Assembly (NCBI RefSeq): GCF_001270965.1
Contig: NZ_LGIA01000150.1
Span: 26,291-90,290 of the forward strand
From: Sunxiuqinia dokdonensis
Lineage (GTDB): Bacteria > Bacteroidota > Bacteroidia > Bacteroidales > Prolixibacteraceae
Length of the DNA: 64,000 bases
Direction: 5' to 3'
The notes below the pieces were generated by a model. The model did no database searches. It saw nothing but the letters and a program-made list of their open reading frames with translations, and had not been told where the DNA came from. This document shows, one piece after another, positions 19,370 to 27,470 of the stretch; position 1 is the stretch's first letter; each line of letters starts with the position of its first letter. The translations under genes were made by a program, and so were the position numbers.

Positions 19370-21520
19370 ATGAAATATTTAAATAAATTTTGGCTGGGTG
19401 CTGTTGCTGTATCGCTGTTGGCATCTTGCGTTGAAGACAGCTTGCTTGACTACCCGGTCGAAAAGCCGGAAAGCCTTGCCAAGCTGGAATACCTGAATGA
19501 TTACGATGTATTGAAATCGTATGTTGACCGCAGCGCCAATCCCGACTTTAAGTTGGGAGCGGGCGTGTCGGTCGATGGGTTTAACAACAAGGGAGTCGTT
19601 TATAGTCACATCGTCTCCAACTTCGACGAGGTGACAGCCGGCTGGGAAATGAAGCACGGCGGCATTGTGCAGAATGACGGAAGTCTAAACCTGGCAAGGG
19701 TTTCGAACTTCATCACGACCGCCCAGGAAGCCGGAATCACCATCTACGGACATACCCTGGCCTGGCATGCCAACCAGAATGCCGAATATCTGAACGGCAT
19801 CATAGCTGATCAGGAAATTGAAACTGATCCGGGTGATGGCAACAACGCTTTGCATGCTACCACACCAAATGCGAATGCCAATATTTGGGACTGGCAGCTT
19901 GAATACGTGCTGCCTACGCCATTAACACAGGGCGTGGAATATACCATAACCATGCGTGCAAAAGCCTCAAGCCCATTTACGGTAGCCTTTTGGCGGACTG
20001 ATGGTTCGTCAACCAATTACGGCCCGGATATGGCATTTGGAGAAAGCTGGGGCGATGTTTCCGTCACATTTACTCCGACTATGAATGCGACCAAATTGCA
20101 GTTTTGTTTCGGAACATTTGCCGGTGATCTTTATTTCGATGACATGGTGCTTACCGCGAGTGGTTCCGAAGAGAATTTAATTGAAAACGGAGCTTTCGAT
20201 GAAGAAACGCTGAGCGGATGGCAAAAACCAAGTTGGCATGGGTACACCTTTTTGGTTGAACCTGTTGCCGCTGGACCGGCTAAATGGTGGACAAACCTGG
20301 TAACCAACAGCGATGTCGAAGGTGATGATGTTTCCAGCTTCTTCGCTACAGAGATCGCAGTTGGTCCAGATCCAGCTACAATTGGTGCTGAAGGTACAGG
20401 AGCCGATGGTGTGGGAAGAGCAATTGTTGTTCAATCGGGAGATAACCCCGTTAATGCATGGGATACCCAGTTCTTTGTAAAAGCACCCCAGCAACTGCTA
20501 GCAGGTCAGGCTTATCGGTTCAGCATGAAGGTTAAAGCGGATAAACCAGCCACGATCGAGTCTCAAGCGCACAATAATCCCGGGGGCTATTTACACTGGT
20601 CTATGGTCGGTAGCCCGTCAGTTACTACCGAATGGCAGGAATATACCAATTCCGGAATCATTTCAGCCGAGCAGGCAGGCGCGAATGGCATGAACACCAT
20701 CGCTTTTAATCTTGCTGTTTTTTCAGAAGCCAATACGTATTATTTTGATGATATTGTATGGGAGATCGAGGAGTCGGGCAATAAAAGACCACTGACACCC
20801 GAAGAAAAGGCCGATACCCTTTCCTGGGCTTTGGAGAACTGGATCGCCGGAACGCTGGAAGTGACCAAAGAATACGTGAAAGCCTGGGATGTGGTGAACG
20901 AGCCCATGGATGATGGCAATCCGTATGAATTGAAAACAGGTGTTGGTAAAACAGATATGGCTGCTGATGAATTCTACTGGCAGGATTACCTGGGCAAAGA
21001 CTATGCGGTGATGGCTTTCAACCTGGCCCGCCAATATGGTAGCCCGGATGATATCCACTTCATCAACGACTACAACCTGGAATACAACATCGATAAATGT
21101 AAAGGTTTGATTCAGTATGTTGAATACATCGAAGCTGCAGGAGCACAGGTCGATGGCATTGGTACGCAAATGCACATCAACGTCAATTCCGATAAGGACA
21201 AAATCGTTGAGATGTTCGAGCTGCTGGCTGCTACCGGCAAGCTGATCAAAGTGTCGGAACTGGATATGGGTGTTGGTGTTCCAACCTCAGAAGCGACGGA
21301 TGAGCACTACATCGCCCAGGCCGAAATGTACCAGTTTGTGGTTGAGAAATACTTTGAAATTATTCCGGCCAATCAGCGTTACGGTATCACCATTTGGAGC
21401 CCCTTGGACAGCCCAACAGGTTCCGGCTGGAGAGCTGGCGAGCCGATCGGCTTGTGGACCGAAGGTTACTACCGCAAACGGGCTTATGCCGGTTTTGCTG
21501 ATGGACTTTCAGGAAATTAA
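19370..21520 (+). CDS. xyn10C: GH10 endo-beta-1,4-xylanase with inserted CBM domains
   Basis: Surface endoxylanase that cuts the xylan backbone. The lipobox LLASC is followed by VEDS, suggesting surface export. The catalytic barrel is split: the N-terminal part (about 55-150, including ITIYGHTLAWHANQN) is followed by two carbohydrate-binding modules (about 155-275 and 285-465, CBM4/CBM22-like, each ending YFDDMV or YFDDIV). The barrel then resumes near residue 475. The acid/base is E511 (WDVVNEP) and the nucleophile E630 (VSELDMG). At 716 residues it is about twice a plain GH10. This inserted-CBM layout matches the xylanase at the end of xus loci in Prevotella and Bacteroides. It is the last gene of its operon, with a terminator immediately downstream. 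Confidence 0.95.
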   Translation: MKYLNKFWLGAVAVSLLASCVEDSLLDYPVEKPESLAKLEYLNDYDVLKSYVDRSANPDFKLGAGVSVDGFNNKGVVYSHIVSNFDEVTAGWEMKHGGIVQNDGSLNLARVSNFITTAQEAGITIYGHTLAWHANQNAEYLNGIIADQEIETDPGDGNNALHATTPNANANIWDWQLEYVLPTPLTQGVEYTITMRAKASSPFTVAFWRTDGSSTNYGPDMAFGESWGDVSVTFTPTMNATKLQFCFGTFAGDLYFDDMVLTASGSEENLIENGAFDEETLSGWQKPSWHGYTFLVEPVAAGPAKWWTNLVTNSDVEGDDVSSFFATEIAVGPDPATIGAEGTGADGVGRAIVVQSGDNPVNAWDTQFFVKAPQQLLAGQAYRFSMKVKADKPATIESQAHNNPGGYLHWSMVGSPSVTTEWQEYTNSGIISAEQAGANGMNTIAFNLAVFSEANTYYFDDIVWEIEESGNKRPLTPEEKADTLSWALENWIAGTLEVTKEYVKAWDVVNEPMDDGNPYELKTGVGKTDMAADEFYWQDYLGKDYAVMAFNLARQYGSPDDIHFINDYNLEYNIDKCKGLIQYVEYIEAAGAQVDGIGTQMHINVNSDKDKIVEMFELLAATGKLIKVSELDMGVGVPTSEATDEHYIAQAEMYQFVVEKYFEIIPANQRYGITIWSPLDSPTGSGWRAGEPIGLWTEGYYRKRAYAGFADGLSGN

Positions 21521-21545
21521 CATGGCTTGATTTGAAATAGGTAAT

Positions 21546-21584
21546 GAAAGGGGCAGTCTGTAGTGGATTGCCTCTTTCTTTTTT
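21546..21584 (+). terminator. Intrinsic terminator after the xus-like operon
   Basis: The arms GAAAGGGGCA (21546-21555) and TGCCTCTTTC (21569-21578) pair over 10 positions with one G-T wobble, around a 13-base centre. A run of T follows (21579-21584). It lies 26 bases after the GH10 stop codon. Confidence 0.75.
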
Positions 21585-21718
21585 CCGCCATGCTGCCCCC
21601 GGTTTTACCGAAAATTATAAGCCGCATGGTTCCGACCTGGCGTTGTTTGGTATTTCTGGCTTTGGGACTGAAAGCCGCTTGCCAGTTCCAGTCATAGACC
21701 ACCGGTTTGTACGATTTT

Positions 21719-21784
21719 AAAAGCCACGTGTGAGTCCGCCAAAAGTCACGTGTGACTTTTCTCAAAACCACGTGTGACTTTTTC
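21719..21784. repeat. 22-bp tandem repeat, three copies centred on CACGTGTGA
   Basis: The core CACGTGTGA begins at 21725, 21747 and 21769, exactly 22 bases apart. The middle copy (21741-21760) is a hairpin with 8-base arms AAAAGTCA/TGACTTTT around CGTG. The outer copies are imperfect versions. Confidence 0.8.
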
Positions 21785-21980
21785 ATCACTTGCGCACCCA
21801 GTTTGACCGAATATCATAAGCCGCATAATTCCGACAGTCATTGTTTGGTGTTTCTGTTCCAACCCGAATCCTGAAACTGCGACCGAAGGGAGTCCTGATA
21901 GAATCGGGAAAACCCTGAAACCTCATGCCTGACAAGCCTTTCAGCCTGCCGAACCACGCCAGCTAACACACGGGAATGAC

Positions 21981-22240
21981 CTGCTAAAAGACGGAAACCA
22001 CTTGCTAAATGATGGGGATAGCCTGCTAAAGGACGGAAATCGCCTGCTAAAACCCGGAAATTGTTTGCTAAAACCCGGAAATCGTCTGCTAAAACACAGA
22101 AATCGCCTGCTAAAACCCGGAAACTGTTTGCTAAATCACGGAAATCGCCTGCTAAAACCCGGAAATTGTTTGCTAAAAGACAGAAATCACTTGCTAAAAC
22201 CCGGAAATCGTCTGCTAAAGGACGGTCAAAGTTTGCAGAA
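21981..22240. repeat. 21-bp minisatellite, about 12 copies
   Basis: TGCTAAA recurs at 21982, 22003, 22024, 22045, 22066 and onward to 22213 in exact steps of 21, with a decayed thirteenth copy at 22234. Between these anchors the unit reads roughly ACCCGGAAATCGCC, with substitutions but no length changes. There is no unique spacer, so it is not a CRISPR. Frames through it read LLKPGN or AKTRKS heptads, which is a by-product of the period. Confidence 0.9.
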
Positions 22241-22363
22241 TTTACCGGATGCCTTCCTATTGGGGGCCCACAACATGCGACAAGAAGCCAGCTCCCGGCT
22301 AAGCGGGCCCACCCTCCGGCTAATGATCGGTTTAAGCCTCACTTCAACATGGGAATGGATCAC

Positions 22364-22481
22364 ACAAAAAGTAAAATCCGGCTGATAAGCCAACGCATAA
22401 TACTATTTGGAAAATCAGCCTGCTTTTTTTGTGCTTGCTCATCAATCTCAAGTTTAAGTCTACCCAATGATAAATTGATCC
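22364..22481. repeat. 118-bp direct repeat, copy 1
   Basis: This copy begins ACAAAAAGTAAAATCCGG and ends near AAATTGATCC. It is nearly identical to a second copy exactly 380 bases downstream, differing by scattered substitutions and one fewer T in a homopolymer. Confidence 0.85.
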
Positions 22482-22725
22482 GTCAAATTGGCTCTGCCGC
22501 AAGCCAACCCGCTAATATCCGACGAAAGTAGGTTTAACTCAATTAAATGAGGGAACAAGAGAACCAGATGGTGCCTATTCGGGAGCGGCCTATTTTTATC
22601 AAAAGTGGAATCAAACGAAAAGCTTAGTGCAGACGGGAAGTTCCGACGACAGGAGGAAATCACCCGCCGAACTTAGCTTTTCGGAAGATGGAGCTTGCAG
22701 ATAAAAATCAGCCTTGACTTTTTTG

Positions 22726-22755
22726 TTTACTTTTTGTGTTAAGACAAAAAGTAAA
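22726..22755. repeat. Perfect 12-bp inverted repeat
   Basis: TTTACTTTTTGT (22726-22737) and ACAAAAAGTAAA (22744-22755) are exact reverse complements around the 6-base loop GTTAAG. The repeat overlaps the left edge of direct-repeat copy 2. It could be a hairpin terminator or the relic of a mobile-element end. Confidence 0.8.
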
Positions 22756-22860
22756 ATCCGGCTGATAAGCCAACGCATTAGATCATTTGGAAAGTCAGCC
22801 TGCTTTTTTGTCCTTGCTCATCAATCTCAAGTTTAAGTCTAACCAATGATGAATTGACCC
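22744..22860. repeat. 118-bp direct repeat, copy 2
   Basis: Second copy of the element starting at 22364, about 150 bases upstream of the GH30 gene. Its left end forms the right arm of a 12-bp inverted repeat. Confidence 0.85.
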
Positions 22861-22923
22861 CAATTGTATCTTAAATTGTAAATCAAATGTCTCAATTTTA
22901 AATGAATTTGGATGTTGCAACTT

Positions 22924-22931
22924 TACTTTTG
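22924..22931 (+). promoter_or_regulatory. Candidate -7 promoter box for the GH30 operon
   Basis: TACTTTTG matches the TAnnTTTG consensus and lies 80 bases before the GH30 start. A TTTG at 22907-22910 is somewhat too close to be a textbook -33 element. The 8-mer is the same as that before the GH43 gene at 6431, at a similar distance. Confidence 0.4.
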
Positions 22932-23010
22932 ATAGTGGGGAATAGTAACCGTGTTTCCCGTATCGTAGCCATTGGCTTTTCAGACCCAATAAAATTCGAA
23001 CCTAAACGAA

Positions 23011-24636
23011 ATGATTGACTCACAAAAATATTTGAAGTGGATAACCCTTGGAATCGTACTTTTCCTTGCCGCTTGCTCCAAAGATTCTGATGAACCGCTC
23101 GTTTTGCCAGCATCGCTGTCCTTTGTCGAAAACACCTTGCCAACCGATGAGTTGTCGGTGGACGAAGGTACCGTGACTTTTGACGTGGAATGGGCACACA
23201 CCAAATGGACCGTTAAAGCGGGCGAGGCCGTCGCTGGACAAAAATTTATCACGAAACTGTCGCCCGCTTTGGCCGGTTCAACCGAAGAAGCGAAAACCCG
23301 AACAACGGTGTCGCTCACGTACTGGTCAAACACCACGCACACGGTTAACCGCCAAAAACTGATTCTCAGCTCAACAACTGAAAACATAAGTGATACCATC
23401 ATCATCAGCCAAGCCGCCAAACCGGTGCAGCCCATCAACGTCACCTTCGACCCAAATACCACTTATCAAACCATATCGGGCTTTGGCGGGGCCAACATGA
23501 TTTGGGGAACCGATTACCTCACTGAAACCGAGTTGGATTTGGCTTTTGGAACCGGCGACACCGACATGGGACTTTCCATTTACCGGGTGCGCTTGTCATC
23601 GAGTAAAAACGATTGGGAAGGCTTGGTCAACTCCATCAAAGGGGCCAACCAACGCGGCGCAACCGTACTGGCCAGTCCCTGGTCGCCACCTGCCGCTTGG
23701 AAAAGCAATAACTCCACCAGTGGCGGTGGCTACTTGCTGCCTGAGCACTATGCCGATTTCGCCAATTACATCAACGAGTTTATCCAGTTTATGGCCGATC
23801 GCGGCGCAACAGTCGATGTGGTTTCCATTCAGAATGAACCCGACTGGCAGGTAACTTATGAAGGTTGCGAATACACCTTCACCGAGATGTTCAACTTTGT
23901 GAAAAACCACGCCGGTACCATCCAGGGAGCCAAAGTGTTGGCGGCCGAGTCCCTGAACTCGAACCATGCTTATACCGATCTGATCATGAACGATGCGCTT
24001 GCCAATGAGAATTTGGATATCGTTGGCGGCCATCTGTATGGATCGGGTTTGGCCACCTATCCGTTGGCCGAACAAAAAGGGAAGGAAATTTGGATGACCG
24101 AACACCTGCTCAATCTCAATAGTGGGAACAACCCGGCAAACTGGACTGAAAATACCGATGTGACGACCATTTGGAACGAAACCATGGAGATGGTCAAGGA
24201 GATTCAAACTTGCATGAGTTATAACTGGAACGCCTACATTTGGTGGTACATCCGTCGCTATTATTCCTTTTTGGGTGATGGCGAGCGTGGAACCAACCGG
24301 GGACAGATTTTGAAAAGAGGCTACGCCATGTCCCAGTTTTCCAAGTTTATCCGGCCCGGATATGTCCGGATCAAGACCCAGATTGAAAATACCACGACCG
24401 GCCTGATGATTACCGCTTACCAAGGCGAAAATGAACTAGTTGCTGTCATTGTTAATCCAACCAGTTCGGAAGTTGCAGCGGTGAATCTGGTGGCTGCTTC
24501 AGCAGGAGCATCGGCGGTAGCTTATACAACTTCTGAATTTGAGAACCGTAAAATGACATCGCTCACCGCGGAGGATGACCGTTTCTTGTTGAATATACCA
24601 GCCAACAGTGTAACAACGGTTGTGATCAGTAATTAG
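23011..24636 (+). CDS. GH30_8 glucuronoxylan-specific endoxylanase with BACON-like domain
   Basis: Endoxylanase that cleaves xylan next to a (4-O-methyl)glucuronate branch. The lipobox LAAC is followed by SKDSDE, acidic and compatible with surface export. Residues about 35-135 form a BACON-like beta domain. The GH30 barrel begins near QTISGFGGANM (about 152). The acid/base is E276 (SIQNEPDW) and the nucleophile E364 (IWMTEH). The motif WWYIRRYY (W411 to R416) corresponds to the arginine-bearing loop that binds the glucuronate in GH30_8 enzymes. This supports glucuronoxylan specificity over other GH30 activities. A side beta-sandwich closes the C-terminus. It is the first gene of a run to 35938, 12 bases before GH2. 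Confidence 0.93.
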   Translation: MIDSQKYLKWITLGIVLFLAACSKDSDEPLVLPASLSFVENTLPTDELSVDEGTVTFDVEWAHTKWTVKAGEAVAGQKFITKLSPALAGSTEEAKTRTTVSLTYWSNTTHTVNRQKLILSSTTENISDTIIISQAAKPVQPINVTFDPNTTYQTISGFGGANMIWGTDYLTETELDLAFGTGDTDMGLSIYRVRLSSSKNDWEGLVNSIKGANQRGATVLASPWSPPAAWKSNNSTSGGGYLLPEHYADFANYINEFIQFMADRGATVDVVSIQNEPDWQVTYEGCEYTFTEMFNFVKNHAGTIQGAKVLAAESLNSNHAYTDLIMNDALANENLDIVGGHLYGSGLATYPLAEQKGKEIWMTEHLLNLNSGNNPANWTENTDVTTIWNETMEMVKEIQTCMSYNWNAYIWWYIRRYYSFLGDGERGTNRGQILKRGYAMSQFSKFIRPGYVRIKTQIENTTTGLMITAYQGENELVAVIVNPTSSEVAAVNLVAASAGASAVAYTTSEFENRKMTSLTAEDDRFLLNIPANSVTTVVISN

Positions 24637-24647
24637 AATTTATTCAG

Positions 24648-27410
24648 ATGAATGTTATCACAATGAAAGATCGAAATAGCATCAGATTGGCTTCGCTCGT
24701 TTTTGTCGCTTTAATTGGCTGCATCCTTCTTTTTGATAGTTGCAGCCAGCCTGATTCAACGGTGGTAACACGCGAGCGGATTTCCATCAACGATGGCTGG
24801 AGTTTTTACAAATACGACGCTGAATCTGACGCCGACTCCCTGATTTATGACGTTCGTCCGGAGATTGACAATCCGAACGAGATCAAGGATGCCGATTCGA
24901 AACCCACCGAAGCGGTTGCTGCCGAGGCCAGGCAAATGGTATTGAAACCCTGGATTTTACCTTCGGCAAATGATTTTATCAACGATCCGAAGAAAAAACA
25001 CATTCGCCCCGAAGGGCACCCGGGAAGCGATTTTCCTTTTGTGCAGGCTGAGTTTGACGACAGCGGCTGGCAAAATATAAACCTGCCGCACGACTGGGCC
25101 ATTGAAGGGCCTTTTCAAACCGGATGGGACTCCGAGGTTGGTGGCGGAATGGGCCGCCTGCCTGTGAATGGCGTGGGCTGGTACCGAAAAAAATTAGAGG
25201 TGTCCGCAGATGATGCAGGGAAAGTAATCTACCTCGATGTTGATGGAGCCATGTCGTACGCCATGGTATGGCTAAACGGAAAACTAGTCGGTGGCTGGCC
25301 TTACGGCTATAATTCATGGCGGCTTGATTTAACGCCTTATCTGAATTTTGGCGGCGAAAATCAACTGGCCATCCGGGTTGACAATCCCAACCATTCGGCG
25401 CGCTGGTATCCCGGTGCCGGCTTGTATCGCAATGTATGGCTGGTGAAAACAAACCCGCTGCACGTAGCGCAATGGGGAACCTACATCACTTCAAGCGATG
25501 TGTCGGAGCAATCAGCTAACGTGAATATCGAAATCACCATCAAGAATAAAGCACAAATTGATGCCGAAGTAAAAGCAATAACGGAGATTTATGCTCTTGA
25601 TGAAAATGATGAGCCAATCGGTGATGTTGTTGCTGGTTTCGAAGCACTGTTTTCATCGGTGGCTGCCAACGGGAAAGCAACAGTTAAGAGTTCGGTGATT
25701 ATCGAGAATCCACGGCTGTGGGGGCCGATTCCAACGCAACAGCCTAACCGATATGTTGCCGTAACGACCATAAAGCAAGGTGGCAAACTGGTTGATGTTT
25801 ACGAAACGAATTTTGGTATTCGCGTGGTGGAGTTCGATCCCAATCAGGGAGTTTTGGTCAATGGAAAACACATTCAGTTGAAAGGCGTGAACCAGCACCA
25901 TGATTTAGGCGCTTTGGGTGCGGCATTCAATACCCGTGCTGCCGAACGCCAGTTGGAATTGCTTCGCGAAATGGGCTGCAATGCCATTCGCATGGCCCAC
26001 AATCCGCCGCCTCCCGAATTGCTGGAGCTGACCGATAAAATGGGCTTCCTGGTAATCGATGAGATTTTTGATTCGTGGGAAACGAAAAAAACACCGCACG
26101 ACTTTCATCTCATCTTCCCGGAATGGTCTGAACCGGATGCCCGTTCTTTTATCCGGCGAGACCGAAATCATCCATCCATCATTCTGTGGAGCTTTGGCAA
26201 TGAAGTAGGCGAACAATACACAGGCGAAGCTGGGGCTGAAGTCGCCAAACGACTAAACGAAATTGTCAAGGAAGAAGATCCCACACGCCCAACGACATTG
26301 GCCATGAATTATGCCAAACCGCACATGGAACTTCCGGTGGTTCCCGATGTCATTGGACTGAATTACCAGGGAGAAGGGATTCGGCAGGATCCGGAATTTG
26401 AAGGAACCGACCGGATTCGCACCAAGCCGCAATACAACGCCTTTCGGGAGCAGTTTCCCGAGAAAGTAATTTACAGCAGCGAAACCGCTTCGGCATTCAG
26501 CAGCCGCGGATTTTACAACTTCCCGGTAACCGAGGCCATCAGTTCCATTGCCCGCGATGGCCGTGGTGGTGATTCAAAGGCGGCGCATGTTAGTTCGTAC
26601 GAATTGTATGCGGTGGATTTTGGTTCGTCGGCCGATAAGGTGTTTGGCATGATTGACCGTCATCCGTTTGTAGCCGGCGAGTTTGTGTGGACTGGCTGGG
26701 ACTACCTGGGCGAACCAACACCGTACTACCAGGCACGGAGTTCGTATAACGGAATCATAGACCTGGCCGGCTTTCCCAAAGACCGCTTTTATTTGTATCA
26801 AGCACATTGGCGCCCCGATTTTCCGATGGTACATATTTTACCGCACTGGAATTGGCCTGAGCGTATTGGCGAAATCACCCCAGTGCATGTGTTTACCTCG
26901 GGCGACGAAGCTGAGCTGTTTTTGAACGGTAAATCATTGGGTAGAAAGAAAAAAGCTGATTTTGAATACCGTCTACGCTGGGATGAGGTGGTTTATGAAC
27001 CGGGTGAGTTGAAAGTAATTGCTTACAAAAACGACGAAGTTTGGGCTGAAAAAGTGGTTAAAACTACTGGCCAGGCAACACAATTGCTGGCCAGAGCCGA
27101 TCGAGTAACGATTGCTGCCGACGGCAAGGACTTGTCGTTTGTCACCGTACAAGTCTCCGATGAAGAAGGGCAACTGGTGCCTCGCTCAAATAATCCGATT
27201 AAATTCCGTATTGACGGGCCGGGTGAAATTGTGGCCACCGATAACGGCGATCAAACGGATATGACTGCCTTTCCGTCGCATGAACGAAACGCATTTAATG
27301 GATTGGCTTTGTTGATCGTACGAGCCAAGGGCGGTAAGCCGGGCAAGATTATCGTGACAGCGGAGTCAACCGGTCTGAAAGAAGCAAGCGTGGAGATTCG
27401 AAGTAAATAA
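24648..27410 (+). CDS. GH2 glycosidase, beta-galactosidase-like lipoprotein
   Basis: This exo-acting retaining glycosidase probably removes a beta-linked side or terminal sugar from decorated xylan oligosaccharides. The signal with lipobox LFDSC is followed by SQPDST. The GH2 order is visible: sugar-binding jelly roll (about 125-290, LPHDWAIEGPF and GVGWYRKKLEV), Ig-like domain (about 295-405) and TIM barrel (about 410-700). The acid/base is E519 (SFGNEVGE) and the nucleophile E612 (IYSSETAS). Additional Ig-like domains follow (about 710-920, DUF4982 and invasin-type). An insertion of about 70 residues rich in D/E/K precedes the jelly roll. Beta-galactosidase is the commonest activity for this layout, but xylosidase or glucuronidase cannot be excluded. 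The ATG at 24663 is an alternative start. Confidence 0.88.
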   Translation: MNVITMKDRNSIRLASLVFVALIGCILLFDSCSQPDSTVVTRERISINDGWSFYKYDAESDADSLIYDVRPEIDNPNEIKDADSKPTEAVAAEARQMVLKPWILPSANDFINDPKKKHIRPEGHPGSDFPFVQAEFDDSGWQNINLPHDWAIEGPFQTGWDSEVGGGMGRLPVNGVGWYRKKLEVSADDAGKVIYLDVDGAMSYAMVWLNGKLVGGWPYGYNSWRLDLTPYLNFGGENQLAIRVDNPNHSARWYPGAGLYRNVWLVKTNPLHVAQWGTYITSSDVSEQSANVNIEITIKNKAQIDAEVKAITEIYALDENDEPIGDVVAGFEALFSSVAANGKATVKSSVIIENPRLWGPIPTQQPNRYVAVTTIKQGGKLVDVYETNFGIRVVEFDPNQGVLVNGKHIQLKGVNQHHDLGALGAAFNTRAAERQLELLREMGCNAIRMAHNPPPPELLELTDKMGFLVIDEIFDSWETKKTPHDFHLIFPEWSEPDARSFIRRDRNHPSIILWSFGNEVGEQYTGEAGAEVAKRLNEIVKEEDPTRPTTLAMNYAKPHMELPVVPDVIGLNYQGEGIRQDPEFEGTDRIRTKPQYNAFREQFPEKVIYSSETASAFSSRGFYNFPVTEAISSIARDGRGGDSKAAHVSSYELYAVDFGSSADKVFGMIDRHPFVAGEFVWTGWDYLGEPTPYYQARSSYNGIIDLAGFPKDRFYLYQAHWRPDFPMVHILPHWNWPERIGEITPVHVFTSGDEAELFLNGKSLGRKKKADFEYRLRWDEVVYEPGELKVIAYKNDEVWAEKVVKTTGQATQLLARADRVTIAADGKDLSFVTVQVSDEEGQLVPRSNNPIKFRIDGPGEIVATDNGDQTDMTAFPSHERNAFNGLALLIVRAKGGKPGKIIVTAESTGLKEASVEIRSK

Positions 27411-27470
27411 ACCTAAGAATAAGTTCTGAAATCGTTGTAAACACGAAACCTGATACAAAATCAAAAATAA

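Larger units (their letters stand above)
21521..23010. other. Repeat-rich 1.5-kb intergenic region
   Basis: No convincing gene lies between the GH10 and GH30 genes. The stretch contains a terminator, a three-copy 22-bp CACGTG repeat, a 12-copy 21-bp minisatellite, two copies of a 118-bp direct repeat, a 12-bp-arm hairpin and a candidate promoter for GH30, each listed separately. Open frames across the minisatellite exist only because its unit is a multiple of three. Confidence 0.7.

Noticed and set aside
21981..22240. Possible CRISPR array
   Set aside because: Units are contiguous without unique spacers, and no cas genes are near.
22002..22385. 127-codon frame with LLKPGN heptads
   Set aside because: Another frame of the same minisatellite; no signal, domain or start context.
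22061..22531. 156-codon frame with AKTRKS repeats, resembling histone-H1-like basic proteins
   Set aside because: The repeats come from the 21-bp minisatellite, the other frames are also open, and the rest of the frame runs into the 118-bp repeat without coding character.
23596..24423. 275-codon minus-strand frame inside the GH30 gene
   Set aside because: Antisense shadow of a well-supported GH30 gene; the translation has no recognisable domain.
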